Part shown: in pieces, positions 10,621-22,794 of the stretch
Numbering within the stretch: position 1 is the stretch's first letter
Layout of the letters: every line of letters begins with the position of its first letter
Assembly (NCBI RefSeq): GCF_029931775.1
Contig: NC_079322.1
Span: 79,421,326-79,485,325, forward strand
DNA: 64,000 nucleotides
Reading direction: 5' to 3'
From: Euleptes europaea
Lineage: Eukaryota; Chordata; Lepidosauria; Squamata; Sphaerodactylidae
Program-made: the position numbers and the translations under genes
The notes under the pieces: model-generated
The model's input: the letters and a program-made list of their open reading frames with translations, nothing else
The model's database searches: none
What the model was told of the DNA's origin: nothing

Positions 10621-10643
10621 GGTGTGTGTGTGTGTGTGTGTGT
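10621..10643. repeat. (GT)n microsatellite
   Basis: A GT dinucleotide run at the tail of the adjacent reverse 5S-derived SINE; this family often ends in such tracts. Confidence 0.85.
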
Positions 10644-10850
10644 AGTGCCTTCAAGTCGCAGCTGACTTATGGCGACCCCTTTTGGGGTTTTCATGGCAAG
10701 AGACTAACAGAGGTGGTTTGCCAGTGCCTTCCTCTGCATAGCAACCCTGGTATTCCTTGGTGGTCTCCCATCCATATACTAACCAGGGCTAACCCTGCTT
10801 AGCTTCTGAGATCTGACGAGATCAGGCTAGCCTGCGCCATCCAGGTCAGG
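10644..10850 (-). repeat. 5S-rRNA-derived SINE
   Basis: Reverse copy: GCTGACTTATGGCGACCCCT (tail), GGTTTGCCAGTGCCTTCCTC (body), then CCCTGCTTAGCTTCTGAGAT and CTGACGAGATCAGGCTAGCC (5S-like head). Confidence 0.85.
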
Positions 10851-11571
10851 GTGTAATAACGTTAGACACATTTAAATGTAAAACTAGTGCAAAAGAAGGC
10901 AAATACATTATGTACTAGTCTGGGCCATACATAAGCACTGGAGTTTGTTGCTGCTTCATATCCCACATTTAGCCCATTGAACACAATGGCTTTGCAACGC
11001 GAACGCCCTGACAATTAGAAGCAGAGACTGTATTGACATATGTGGGGTGGAAAATTTTCCCATGGCAAAATATACCATTGGAAAACTTTCTGTTTTGGGG
11101 AATCTTTTGCTCCACATCGCTGGAATGAATTGTTCTTGTGCTGGGCCGGAATCTGTCACCCGTCCCATCCCGTTCTCTGGGTGCACCAAAGTTCTAGTAT
11201 TCGTGAGGGGTGGGGGGGACATTTCCATTGACTTTCTCTGCACCCGATGAAAGATGGTGCAGATCAGGAGTTCAGGTAATTCTTCACTGGGCTGGATCTG
11301 TTGCTGTGTAGGACAATGAAGCAGCAGCAAGGATTGCAGGGGGGCTGAATGTATGTGCAGATCACCCAGCCTTGCTCCGGATGCACTGCTCCCCCCAGCT
11401 CATCCTATTTGCTCACTTCTCTCTCTCTTTCTCTCTCCTGATTGGTGCAGGGGCTTACAGAAAATGCAGCAAAAATAAGGAGGAGGAAGGAAGGTTCAAA
11501 CAGTGAATCCCATCTGCCTTTTCGGTTGTTGTGAAACATGTGCTTCCCTCCTTGGAGACCTGGACCAGGAA

Positions 11572-14500
11572 ATGCCTGCAGGGGGTGCAGCCCAGGTAGG
11601 ATGGTGTGGGGGGAGCCTGAGCCATGAGGTGGAGCTGTTTGGGGCTACATGCTGCCTTCGTCCATCACCTTGCTGTCTGTCCCAGGTGGGTGGGAGTGCA
11701 AGGGAGCCCAGTTCAATGCCGTTTGTTTAATTGTGCCTTGTCCCCATGGGATAAGACTGGCCCTGTGATATATGTGTGTATGCGTGCGTACATGTTTGGG
11801 GGGGAGTTTTCCTCATTTGTTTCTCGGTCTTGGCACATAAACAGTGGCTTTCAGATGGGGACCAGGAAGCGTGGGTTGTGCATCTCCCTGGTCTTCCCTT
11901 AGCCCTGTGAAGAGCGCCTCCACGTTTCTTCCCTTGACTCAGTGGGGAGGTTCTGGGTTTGGGCTGTAGGAACCTCAGCCTGTCAGAGCCTGGCTGTGTG
12001 GTTTTGTGTTCCTCCTGCACGAGGCAGTGTTGACCAGCCTCGTGTGTTGTAGCAGGTGATGCTTGAGCCCCTCCTGGACTGTGTCTCCCTGGAGGAGCCC
12101 CTGGAGAATCTACAAGAAGCTGGTGGATGTGGTGATGGAGAACTACGAGCTGGTCACTTCCCTGGGTAAAATGTCTTTGGCTTCATTTTAGAGATGCTGG
12201 CGGGTGTGAAGGGCAGCAGCTGTGAGGATGGGGTGGGGAGACGGCTTCATTCACCAGTCCATAGTGAATTTGGAGGGCTTGGATGCCTTCTGTCCAGTAG
12301 CTGGGCTCAAGTGAGGCATTCTGTCAGCCCGGCTGGCCAAATGTCAGGCGCTCTCATTTCCCCTGAGCAGCAGCACACAGTTGCTGAGATCTGGTGACTG
12401 AGCAGCCGGGGCGTCTCTGTCCAGTACAGGCCAGAGTCAAGTGGAGCCCCCTTCCCATGGTGGGCATTGCTGCACTCTTGCTTTGAGGCTATCGGGAGAG
12501 GAGCGGTGTGTCCACATCTGGTCAAAGGTGACAGGCTGCATTGTGGACGATCCTGCGTGTGAGGCCTGGGCTTTGGAGGAGGCGATTTGCAAGAAAGAAA
12601 GCCCCCGGAATCTCTGGCATTCTGCTTTTCTCTCACTTGGCTGCCCCAGCAGGTGCCAGTTAGCCAGGCATCTTGAGGGCGCTGGGTCATCTCCCTGTCT
12701 CAAGCAACGTTGGTGAATCTGGGTTCTGTCTTGTTGTCCAGGCTATCCAGTTCTCAAACCTGATCTCCTGTCTCGGATTGAGCGTGCCGGAGAGCCATGC
12801 CTTGGTGATCAGCTGGACTCTGCCAGAGGGATTCCACAAGACCCCTGCCCAGGTGAGCCATTGGGCTAGGGCCCATACTTTCTTTATTTAAATGTCTAGC
12901 CCACCCTCCCCAGCCAAGGCCAGGCTCAGGGCTGAGTACGACAATAAAATCTTGATCTTATTGCCGTGATTGAATCCTGTGAGCATGGTATATGTAGTCT
13001 TGTCTCTAGGCCCCACCTTGTCATACTGGGTTCAGCCTTCATTGAGTGGGCTCCGTTGGATGACAGGATCCTCCAAGTCCTGTTTTGCCCTGCAGCATCT
13101 TCAGATTACATTTGGAGTAAAGGCACGCCACATTTCCCCAGACATTCTGCTGTGTTGCTCTTGGATTGCCTTATGTGCATGTTTACTGGTAGTAGGAATA
13201 AAAGCTGCAATACTACCATATACAGTTACTATCCCACTTACTCTACCACTGAAAAGTAATGCGCTTTTCTGGAAGTTGCATAGCTTTGAATTGAGCTTAG
13301 TTACCTGGCCTCAGTTACCTTGAGGGTGGGACCAGGTGAGCCCCACTCCTGCTGCTGTGTGACAGGGATGGCATCGTGCGTCTGCCTTACCTGGCGTCGC
13401 GTTCACCTCCTGGCCTCCAGGTTCTCTGAGGGGAGACGGCCCATGTGGAGCCAGGGAAGCCCATGGCTGTAATGGCTTGAAATGGACGGTGCTGCGTGGA
13501 AAGTAGAGAAACAAGCTATACCTCAGTTGCAAATTGTGCTATTAGCAGAACTGAATTGCAGATTTTATTTATTTATTTAAAACATTTATTGGCTGCCTTT
13601 CTTCTTATGGAGCCCAAGGCAGCTTGCAAGATATATAAAACTCATACTCTGCCAGGAATTTTGTTAGTCTTTAAGGTGCGACTGGACTCTTTCTCTCTTC
13701 TACTAAGCACAGATAAAATACACAAAATACATAGACATAAAAACCCAGAATTTAAAATCACAATTCAGGACAGCTAGTAAACTTAACCAAATGTGGCTCT
13801 AAGAAAAAGAGTTGTTTTTTATACTCTGATTTTCTTACTTTTAAAGAGTCTCAAAGCGGTTTACAATCACTTTACCTTCCCCTCCCCACAACAGACACCT
13901 TGTGAGGCAGGTGGGGCTGAGAGGGTTCTAAGAGAGCTGTGACTAGCCCAAGGTCACCCAGCAGGCTTCTTGTGGAGGAGTGGGGAAACCAGCCCGGTTC
14001 ACCAGATTAGAGTCCGCCGCTCATATGGAGGAGTGGGGAATCGAACCCGGTTCACCCGAGTCCACCGCTCTTAACGACTCCACCACCATCTTCAGCTGCT
14101 TCCTAAAGATTGAAAGTGATTGGGTCAGGGGCACCTTCCTGGGGAGGTTGTTCCATCATCGTGGGGCTGCCACAAAAAATGGCCCTGTCTTGCGTACCCA
14201 CCAAACGATCTTTGATTGATGGGACGGTCAGGAGGGCCTTTCCCTGTGATCTTAATTCCTGGGCAGGAATATAAAGCTGCTCTGAGCCCGGTCTCAGCTG
14301 AGGAGAGCGGCGTATTAAATTGAAACAATAAAATAAATAAATAAAGGAGAAGATGGTCCCAAGCCATGAAGGGCTTTGATGCACTTAAATGGTGGGAGGA
14401 GTGAAAGATTTTGAGCTATGATTAGGCACAATTTGCCATTTGTAACTTCTGCTGGTGCTGTTATCTGTGCTTGCTTCTTGGATATAAGGAAGGTCTCCTG

Positions 14501-17500
14501 GCAAGTTCTGTCCCCCCGCTGCTTTGTCTCACGGGCAGGAGTCTTTCCCACAAAATGGGTTCAGTCCCTCTTCGTCCTTAGGAATATTTCCTGTTCCTCT
14601 TCCTCCCTCGTGTGCCGTCGGCTTGCACTGAGCTCTGCGATCGCCTCCCCGGCTAACCAGTTCTCCTCTGTCCCTGTATCAGGCTACCGGTTTTTCAAAC
14701 CTGAAGGCTTGTCTTGGATCGAGCGGTGGGAAGAGCTGGGCATCGCGGACCGTCAGAAGGTCGAGGAAGGCAAGCTGTGCACTGGCTCCTGCCAAGGTGG
14801 GGAAAGGTGTCTCGGGGAGGGGGGGAGGCAACTATCAGGCCGGAGTGTCTCTGTTTCTTCTCAGTTTGGCTTGTGTTTGGCTCTTTCCCCAAAGATGTGA
14901 TGGAGTGGACTTGCAGCTTGTTTGTTTGAAAGCTTTGCCTGCTGCTCTCACACCCACGTTGTTCCTGAGGCGGCTGTTTTCTTAAAGAGAAATATGCACA
15001 CATTCTTAAGAGGCAGTTAAAAATGTATAGTGGGTTTGGTTTTCTCTTCTGTTTTTTCCTGCCGGGCCACCTGTACTACTGCCCTGTTCTTCCACCTAAA
15101 AAAAAAATAATGAAAATCCTGACAGTAGTCCTTTGAGTCATGTAAAACTTAGTCTGTGTAACTTGCCAGGGCCACGCAGTTAATTCTGTGGTTCAGTGGG
15201 GGTCTGATCCAGAGTTTCCCTGACCACCGACTGCAGAATTGGCTGAAAGCCTCTGCTTGGGTGCAGCTGTTGCATGGAGCAAGGTGTATGCATTCTATAG
15301 TGTTCTCAATCTTAAATATATTCATGGAGTATTAAAGATCTTGCACATAACAAGCAACTTGCAAGAAAGAAGTAGCTGTACTCCTCTTTATTTTGGTTCT
15401 GTTCTGCCTCCCATTGAGTTCTGAACAGGGTTGTTCCACTTTGGTTTTGGGTCCGGCTAATGAAAGTTTGCCCCTTGGTTTGCTGCAGCAGAAGCAGCTG
15501 CTTTCGGCTGCCATTCACCCTGTGAAACGTCTCTCCCTCCTTGTGACTGGGTTGCTCAGGAGTGCAGTGTCCAGTCTCTCTTTATTAAAACATTTATATC
15601 CTGCCTTTCCTCGTGGTTCACGGGGCTTTACAAATAATAAAGACATCCTCAGCTGAAACCAAAAATAAAATCGCACACCCCAATTCTTTTCCCCCTTAAA
15701 AGATACCCTGCCATTCAAACCCTCTCGGAAGCCCTGGCAAATAGGCAGGCTTTGCAGCGCCTCCTAAAGATCTTCAAGGAGTGGGGGGAACCTCTTCAGG
15801 GAGCCCATTCCACAGAGCCACAGTGGGGAAAACCCCAGGCTGTGGTTAATGCCAGATGGGCCACCCTAAATGGTGGGAGAGCCGGCAGTTGGCTGCCTGA
15901 TGAGGCTCTGCCTTGGTGCTTAAATTCACTGGAATTCTGAAAGGGAGCTTTTGCAGTAGGGTTTTTCTGTGGCCCCAGGGGGCAGAACTGGGATTCAGTG
16001 TATGCTCCTTGGAGACATAACAGCAGTCAGTCATGCTTAAGCAGATCTGATGGACCCCCCCACCCCTTCTGTTCCTCCTCTTCCCATCCAGGAGCAGCCG
16101 GGCGCGGCAAGGCGATCAAGGAAGAGGAGGGCGGCCAGAAGGGCTTTGCGGCCAGCCTTGAGCGCTACCAGCTCTTCCCTGACAGCTCCCGCGCGGCGGC
16201 GGGGTTCTTCCTGGCCCCCAACGCTGCCCAGCTGCGAGCTCAGCCCCGTGTCAAGAAAGAAGAGGTGGCCTCGTGCGAGCCGAGCCTCTGCGGTCCCGGC
16301 CGCCCCTCCCAGGGGCTGGGCTCGGGCCCCTTTGCCTGCGTCGTGTGCGGGAAGTGCTTCCGGCAGAAGCAGGGCCTCATCACACATGGGCGGATACACA
16401 CCGGGGAGAAGCCCTACCCGTGCCTGGAGTGTGGCAAGCGCTTCCGCCAGCGCCCCAACCTGCTGACCCACCAGCGGGTGCACACGGGCGAGCGCCCCTT
16501 CCCCTGCCTGCGCTGTGGGAAGCGCTTCAGCCAGAAGGCCAACCTGGCGGCCCACCAGCGCACCCACGCTGTCCAAGAAGGGCTCATCAGCCCCGAGCCC
16601 AAGGCTCCCGTGCAGCGGGGGAGCCGCCAGACGGAGAAGCCCTTCCCCTGCAACGTGTGTGGGAAGAGCTTCAGCCAGCGGCCCAACCTCATCACCCACC
16701 AGCGCATCCACACCGGCGAGAAGCCCTTCGCCTGCACTGAGTGCGGGAAGCGCTTCAACCAGCGGGCCAACCTGATCACCCACCGGCGCATCCACTCGGG
16801 GGAGCGGCCCTTTCCATGCGCCACCTGCGGCCGGCGCTTCAGTCAGAAGGGCAACCTCGCGGCTCACCAGCGCACCCACTCGCAGCAGCGGCCCCACGCC
16901 TGCACCTGCTGTCCCAAGCGCTTCAAGGGGGAGTCTGCTCTCCGCGCACACCAGAGAACCCACCGGCAGGTCCTGGGCACCGACCCTCTGTCCAGCACCC
17001 TCCTGGCAGCACCGGCACTCCAGCAAGCTCTCCCTGGGGATCCTGCGTCAGCAGCCCACCGGGCAACGCCAGCCCCGCACCAGGATCTGGCTGGGGATGC
17101 CACTCCAGGCATCCACCGGGCCCCCTCCTCTGGCCCGCATGGCCCCCCCCACGGGCAGAGCCTCCCTGGAGATCCTTCTTCTGGTCCTCATGCAACAAGG
17201 ACCCCCACGCACCTCCAGGGAGTGGCACCAAGCTCCGACCAGGGGCCTAAGCTGAGTGCCCCTCCGCCAGTGATGGATCCTCACGCCGAGATGCTTCATT
17301 GCCAACGCCGGCTGAGCCTGCCGGGGCTGCCCACCTCCAGCGCACACCCCGTGGTCCCCATGGGGCAGGCCCAGCCGGTCACCGCCAAGCAGAAGAGCCT
17401 CGCCCTCCCTCGCTCTTCCGCGGTTGACGCCCCGAACGAGATGCTGCATTGCCTCTGCCATGCCAGCAGGGCCTCCTTGGTCATTCCTCACCCCCCACAT

Positions 17501-17659
17501 CTGGGGCAGCTCCAGGCAGGGAGCAGAGACACCCCTGGCCGGGCCTGGCTGGGGATTCCCTGCCCCCCACGCGCCCTTCAGCTCCAGCAGGGCAGCCAGG
17601 GCAGCCACCCGGCCGCCCCTAACCCGAGGCTGTGCTCCATCCCGGACTCCTTGCGATAG
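11572..17659 (+). CDS. Gene B: KRAB-derived C2H2 zinc-finger protein
   Basis: Nuclear DNA-binding protein of the KRAB zinc-finger class. Proposed coding exons: 11572-11595 (MPAGGAAQ, as in gene C); 12056-12165 (degenerate KRAB-A); 12742-12852 and 14683-14796 (two KRAB-B-type exons); 16092-17659 (fingers). The last three junctions are all phase 1. The finger exon has seven C2H2 fingers in groups of three and four with helices QKQGLIT, QRPNLLT, QKANLAA / QRPNLIT, QRANLIT, QKGNLAA, GESALRA, joined by TGEKP-type linkers. About 235 Pro/His/Gly-rich residues follow. The KRAB-A exon is 110 nt, not the usual 127, so the MPAGGAAQ start does not read through. ATG 12135, inside KRAB-A, does: exons from there total 1824 nt, 607 aa. 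The first Met of the finger exon lies beyond the fingers, so an upstream start is needed. Which start is used is unresolved. Confidence 0.7.
12056..12165 (+). pseudogene. Decayed KRAB-A exon of gene B
   Basis: Acceptor TTGTAGCAG, donor GGTAAAATG. The 3' half still reads VVMENYELVTSLG, close to [12 protein letters not shown] in gene C. The 5' half, which should give [13 protein letters not shown], is unrecognisable in that frame. The exon is 17 nt shorter than the standard 127, so the two halves are out of register, and the frame of the good half opens with TGA at 12057. It lacks the central residues known to contact TRIM28 in other KRAB-A boxes. Confidence 0.6.
12742..12852 (+). other. KRAB-B-type exon 1 of gene B
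   Basis: Flanked by TTGTTGTCCAG and GTGAGCC. Starts with two bases of a split codon and ends with one. It reads (G)YPVLKPDLLSRIERAGEPC then LGDQLDSARGIPQ, a clear KRAB B-box (KPDLLSRIERGEEPC type). Confidence 0.75.
13560..13775 (-). repeat. L2-like LINE 3' piece with a second repeat fragment
   Basis: ATTTATTTATTTAAAACATT and GGCTGCCTTTCTTCTTATGG, then GCCAGGAATTTTGTTAGTCT and TTAAGGTGCGACTGGACTC, a fragment of the family at 24563, 34283 and 59145. Confidence 0.5.
13800..14085 (-). repeat. MIR/CORE-type SINE
   Basis: Reverse copy: AGTCTCAAAGCGGTTTACAA, CACCTTGTGAGGCAGGTGGG, CTAGCCCAAGGTCACCCAGC (CORE), then GGGGAATCGAACCCGGTTCA (B box). Part of the head is duplicated. Confidence 0.75.
14086..14345 (-). 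repeat. L2-like LINE 3' region
   Basis: TTCCTGGGGAGGTTGTTCC and CGTGGGGCTGCCAC, as at 29700-29960, ending near an AAATAAATAAATAAA tract. Confidence 0.5.
14683..14796 (+). other. KRAB-B-type exon 2 of gene B
   Basis: Acceptor CCTGTATCAG, donor GGTGGGG. Same phase pattern as 12742-12852. It reads (G)YRFFKPEGLSWIERWEEL then GIADRQKVEEGKLCT, recognisable as a second, diverged KRAB-B-like exon. Either or both exons can be spliced without losing frame. Confidence 0.65.
15575..15935 (-). repeat. L2-like LINE 3' region
   Basis: TTATATCCTGCCTTTCCTCG, then TTTGCAGCGCCTCCTAAAGA and CCCATTCCACAGAGCCACAG, the reverse of an L2-like LINE tail. Confidence 0.55.
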
Positions 17660-20600
17660 CTTCCCCCAAAGACGGGCGCTGTGCAAGCACAGACTGCGAG
17701 GGGAGGGGGCAGCGCAGCTCATGCATGTATCGTGGACAGGAGCCCCCCCCTCCACTCCAAGCTGCAGCCACCCTTTGTTGGAACGAACTGGGAACCCCGT
17801 CTGCTCCTCCACCTCCCGGCATGAGGCTCATGTGGCTGTTTGGGACTCCCATCTGAAAAGGTCTGTTCATGCAGAAGCACCGAGTGCGGAGTGGGCGTCT
17901 CCCTTCCGAAGCTTGCGCAGGGGGAGCATCGTGCCAAGTATGTGGCTTCACCTCACTGACCCCCTCCTCTTCCTTCCCTCCCCAACATTATTTGTTCCTA
18001 TGAACAACAGGACCGGGTCGGCTCCCTTCAGTCAGCAGCTCTTCCTTCGCCCGCCCTGCAAATCTGTCTCCGCCACCATGCGAGAGAGAGACGGACAGAC
18101 GGAGAGAAACGGGCAGGGGAGTGACTGGGCAGCACCGGGGCAGGGGTGTCAGTAGAGCCCCTGGCTTCCTCGGGAAAGGTGGCTTTGAGGGACTGCCCTC
18201 CTGCCCCACCTGCCCCCTCCCTGCCTACTGCATTGCAGACATGGACTCAGTTGGCTCTGGAGCCTGCGGGTGTAGCAGAGGCAGTGCCAGCCTTTGGCTT
18301 TAAGCCAGCTGGTGGGCAAAAGCTAGAGATGGTGGGCTTGGCCCACGGGCAGCTTCTGGTACTTCCCCCTCTTCGGGAGCCACGTCCAGCATTTCTGGGG
18401 CCTTGGAATCCTCTCTTGGTGCAGCAGGTGCTTGGCTAACTGGAGCGATACCTTCTGCTGCCCTCCCCTGCCGCAGAGCCTCTTCCTGGAATGGTTTTGC
18501 AAGAGATTATCTGGCTGGCCTGTGTGTGTGGGGGGGGATGTTGTGTGGCTGGAACCAGCGAGGGGCACCACGAAAGCATCACTGCCGGTGGGGGCTGTTG
18601 TGTAGGGAGTCGGCTTGGACCAAGACCCGGTGGGAGGAAGGCCAGCCCCCTCGCCTGCCTGGAGTTCCAGAGAGGACGCAGCGGGCTCCTGTGTGCGAGA
18701 AGGGGAAGGGCCTTCTGCCTCGCTGAAATTGTGCGCTGTGCCCTCGTGGGGGCAGCCAGGGACCTCTCTGAGGTGGAGCAGGGGGCCGCGTGCTTCAAAA
18801 GCCGGGGGTGGAACTGCTGGGTTTCCGCGTTGGGCTGGGTGGGCCTGAACTGCTAGAGTCGATGGTGAGGCAGGAAGCCCGATCTGATCTAGAGCGACCC
18901 TTCCAGGCGGCCATTGGGCTCAGCACAAAGGGGAGGGGCAGCCCTCGGGACAGGTCGTTGCCACCCCCACTCAGCAATGCAAAGGTCTCTCTGCCGTTGC
19001 TCTCCCTAAGCCCACATTTGGCAGACAGCCTGGAAATGTCTGAAGCGTGGCCAGGGAGTGGTGGAAGCGTTGACCAAAGAGGAGGGTGTGCAGGTGGGGG
19101 CCCAGGAAATGGCCTTGGAGGAGGGGCCCTCTGTCCACGTCTTCACAAGGGCTAGCTGGGGAGAGAGCAGGGGGGCCTGGGGCAGCCACAGAAGCACTTT
19201 ACAAATGTCCCCATGGTAATAGGCGGCCCTCCCGACCCTCTCCAGTGTATTGTTGATGTAGCTTTGCCCCCCCCCCCATTTGTTGCCTCTAGCCTGAAGG
19301 TTCTGTGCTTGCATAGCGGGCTGATTCTGTTTCCGTGCGTTTGTGTCGTGGGCAACCTGCTCAGCCTTGGTGGCTGCAGGAGCCCCAGGAGAAGGCTGGT
19401 GCCCCACCTGCCAGTCGAGCAGCTGCTGAAGCCCCCCCCCCGGCCGGTAAGGGGGGAGTCTGTGCCTTAAGATCTCTGATTCTGGGTGGAGTCAGGTGGG
19501 ACTCGCTTTTTGAGCCCTGGCAGGAGGTGGTGGTGGGAAATTCTTGGCTGCAAACTGGCATGGTGCTTGAGGGCTGGGGGGAGGGTGTGGTGGAGAAGGT
19601 AAGCAGTCCGAAGCGAGGAGAGCTGCACCCGTGCCCGTCATTTGCAGGCTGCCCCAGAGGAAAGGATGGCAACCGGGTTGGTGCATGTCGACTCCTGGGC
19701 TGAGAGGGGGCCCATGGGCTGGGGCAGGGAAAGAGGGACACAGCCAAGCCCTGTTCTGGTGCGCTGCCAGGGAGAGCAAGGGCAGGACAGCTGTGCCTGA
19801 AGGGAGAAGGCTGAGGCTGGGCAAAAACCGGTCCTCGGGCAAGCCAGCATCTGGGCTCTGCCCTGCCGTGTTTGGGAGCCGCTGGAGCAGATCATGCCTC
19901 CCCGGACTCCCCAGAGCCTTGTGGGAGTGTGCTTCTGCTTCACAGTGCCTCGTCTCCATGCTTAGCCTTTAAGGTGGGGTGAAGTCTTAAACTGATTGGG
20001 GGGGGAGCCTTGTCCCATTGAGAAGGTGGCAGTCCAAACATCCCCTGGTGTCGGGCCCTTTCCTCCTGATGAGGATGAAGGAATCGGGCTTTGTGGGCCC
20101 ACAGCGTATACTGAAGTCCCTTTGGAAGCTGGGAGAGGTGTGTGCACACATCCATCACACGCATGCTCTGAGCATGAATGGTCAGTGCACAGGCCAAACT
20201 CAGCTGTCTGGGTTGTGTTGAAGGCAAAACAGGCTGAAGCAGGAACCTCTGGCAATTGGTCTGGCATTGGGAAACTTTTCTGGAGGCCACGTCTTTGGCA
20301 CCAAATTGAAATGCGTCTGGGCTCTTCTGGTTCATGCAGCTGGGTTTTAGGGCAGAGCCGTGTGTGGCCTAGTCTTGCAGGGGCAACCGGGAAGCCCGCT
20401 TCTGACTGCCTCAGCTGCTGGCAGCCCTTTCTGGAGGGAGACAAGAGGATTGGGCTGTGTGGCCACAGCTGCCCGTGGGAAGAGAAAAGCAGGGTGTAAA
20501 CAAAAGAGGGGTTGTTAGGAGCCCTTTTGTGAGGGCACGTGTGGTTGGGTGCTCCCGCCTGCTCCAGGGAAGCACACTTGGTTCTTCTACCAAAGTCTCC

Positions 20601-20722
20601 CAGATGCATCATCCAGGCTGCATGCGGACACACACATCAGTCATTTTGACAAGGGCAGGAGAGCAAGGGGAGGGGACCCCCGGGGGTGGGGGAGGCAGCT
20701 GGGGGTGGCAGCCATTGGTCAT

Positions 20723-20872
20723 TCAAGGCCAGTGATGTCTACTCAGACTGGCAGCGGCCCTCCAGGGTCTCAGGCAGAGGTCTTTCCCATCACCTATTGC
20801 CTGGTCCTTTTAACTGGAGATATCGGGGATTGAACCTGGGACCTTCTGCATGCCAAGCGGAGGATCTGCTGG
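20723..20872 (-). repeat. tRNA-derived SINE
   Basis: Reverse copy: GATGTCTACTCAGACTGGCA, CCAGGGTCTCAGGCAGAGG, GGATTGAACCTGGGACCTTC (B box) and TGCATGCCAAGCGGAGG. The head is cut short at the A box. Confidence 0.8.
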
Positions 20873-22274
20873 ATCCCCTCCAGGCCGGAGGTTTTTCACG
20901 GGCGGCAGGCAGGCAGCGAGAGCCAGAAGGCCCTGAAGGCAGAGCCAGACCATAATGCCACTTCTGGGCCAGGTGGGCTCCAGCACAGCAGTCCTGCAGG
21001 CTATCAGTTCCTCCCAAAAATGGGGGCAGAGCCACGGCCAGCAGCGGAGCTGGGAGGGCCTCAGGGTCGTGTGCCTTCCGCTTTCCAGCTCCTGCGGAAG
21101 AGCTGGCCGTAGAGGCTTCAGCAGCTGTGCCACTGGCAACCGTTTCCTTGACCTGTGTTGGGAAAAGCCGTCCCTGCAGAATTCCTGTTGGGGGCAGGGC
21201 AGGGGGAAGGAAGGAGTGAGCCCCCGAGCCTCTAGCCTTCAAGAAGGGGAGGGTTTGCATGCGATCATCTCATTGCATGCCGATTTGCCATTACAGCTCC
21301 CACCTGTGATCTCCTCTGCGCTGTAGACGGTGGGCCACAAATCTGCTAAAGTCATTCGTGACCATTGAGGGCAGAGAGTCCTTCTTGTGTCGGGCGGTGG
21401 GTGGGCCACTGACTTGTTCTGTGAGGGTCCAGTTAACTAATTCCATCCTTGGCTGTAATTCCTTGCTTTCCTCAATTGCTGGCATTTGCTGTCTGGAATG
21501 TTTGAAGGTACGTATTCTGCGTCCTGGCAACTGGAGAGATCACCCTGCCTTCTGGGGCTGGGTGGGGGCAAGAGCACCGATGCCCTGGGCAGAGCCCCCC
21601 AAAGAGAGCCATCTCGGGAGTTAAGCACGTAAGGCCAAGGGCCCAGGCAACCTGGTGCTCTGGTTCCACCCGTTGCTCCAAGGGCAGGCTTAGCCGCTGG
21701 GGTTGAGGGCTGCCCCCCTCCCATGCTGCCACAGACAGTTAACCTTTTAACAAGGCATCTATGCCATTGGCCATCACACCCTCTTATCCTGCGGCAACAA
21801 AATGCACCAGTGACCAATTCTTTGTGCGCTGAGATAACTCTTCTTTGCATCACCCTCTAATCTGCCTGGATTTGCTTGATGCATGGGTCTCAAAGACCCT
21901 GCCCCCAGTTTGTGGGCCTGGAGATTTACAAAGAGGGTGTCTGTCAGCCAGTGCGTGGCACCCCCTGGGCGCATATAGTTACTGATGGAATAGGGGGCAG
22001 TGGGGACAGCCTGGCAGAAGAGACTGGCATACCCACGGCTGTATTCCTCATCTCTTGTGTCGATGGAAAGCCTTCGTAATGTGGGCAGGAGTCCCGCAAG
22101 CCCTGCCCTGTGCCTGCACCCCCGCCCCCCCCACCTCTCTGTGAGCTGCCTCCGGAAACCCCCATCAAAAACTTCATCCCCGTTAACCCAGACTGGCCCC
22201 TTAGGGCTATTCCAGATGTATTATTATAATAATTATTATTATGTTTTATTATTTTCTGAGCTATGTTGGTTTGC

Positions 22275-22280
22275 AATAAA
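22275..22280 (+). terminator. Candidate polyadenylation signal
   Basis: AATAAA in GGTTTGCAATAAAGGC, followed within 30 bp by GT-rich sequence. It may end the gene B transcript 4.6 kb past its stop; not testable from sequence alone. Confidence 0.4.
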
Positions 22281-22794
22281 GGCTTTCTTACAGTTTGGGG
22301 TGCGTTCTGCTTGTTCATCCAATGCTTGCCTCATCTCATAGCTGAGGCCTGGTGAAGGCAATGCCGTTGTAGCCCCAATGGGTGGGGGGAGGGAGCTGGG
22401 GAGGGGGGGATCTTCTGCCTGTGGCCCCGGGATCCAATGACAGCCATTCCGCTGGCCATAGGGTGCTGCTGCAGGGAATGAAGGGGTGGTGTTTGGGAGT
22501 GTTGACTCCCGAAGGTTCATACCCTGAAAATCTTTGGGCCCCTAAGGTGCTCCTGGACCAATGAAGCTTACCCTCTGGTTTTGCAGTGGAGGCAGGCTCC
22601 GTTGTGCAGTCATGCTTTAGATGTGTGTAGGTTTGGGAAGGGGGGTGTCATAGTGAGAGGCCTGGTTCAGCTGACTGTCGCATGGAACCCTGTGGTGTTG
22701 CACGCTCCACCCTTCCAGCCCTACAGAGTGGAGTTTCCAGTTCTCTCTGGTGATGGCCAAGCAAGAAGGAAAAGGGCCATGTCTGGGATAGGTA

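Larger units (their letters stand above)
17660..22290 (+). other. Repeat-poor region downstream of gene B
   Basis: 4.6 kb after the gene B stop with only one clear repeat, a reverse tRNA SINE at 20723-20872. No coding exon recognised despite many small GC-favoured open frames. A canonical AATAAA lies at 22275-22280 with GT-rich sequence soon after (GTTTGGGGTGCGTTCTG). It may be a long 3' untranslated region of gene B or contain an unrecognised transcript. Confidence 0.4.
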
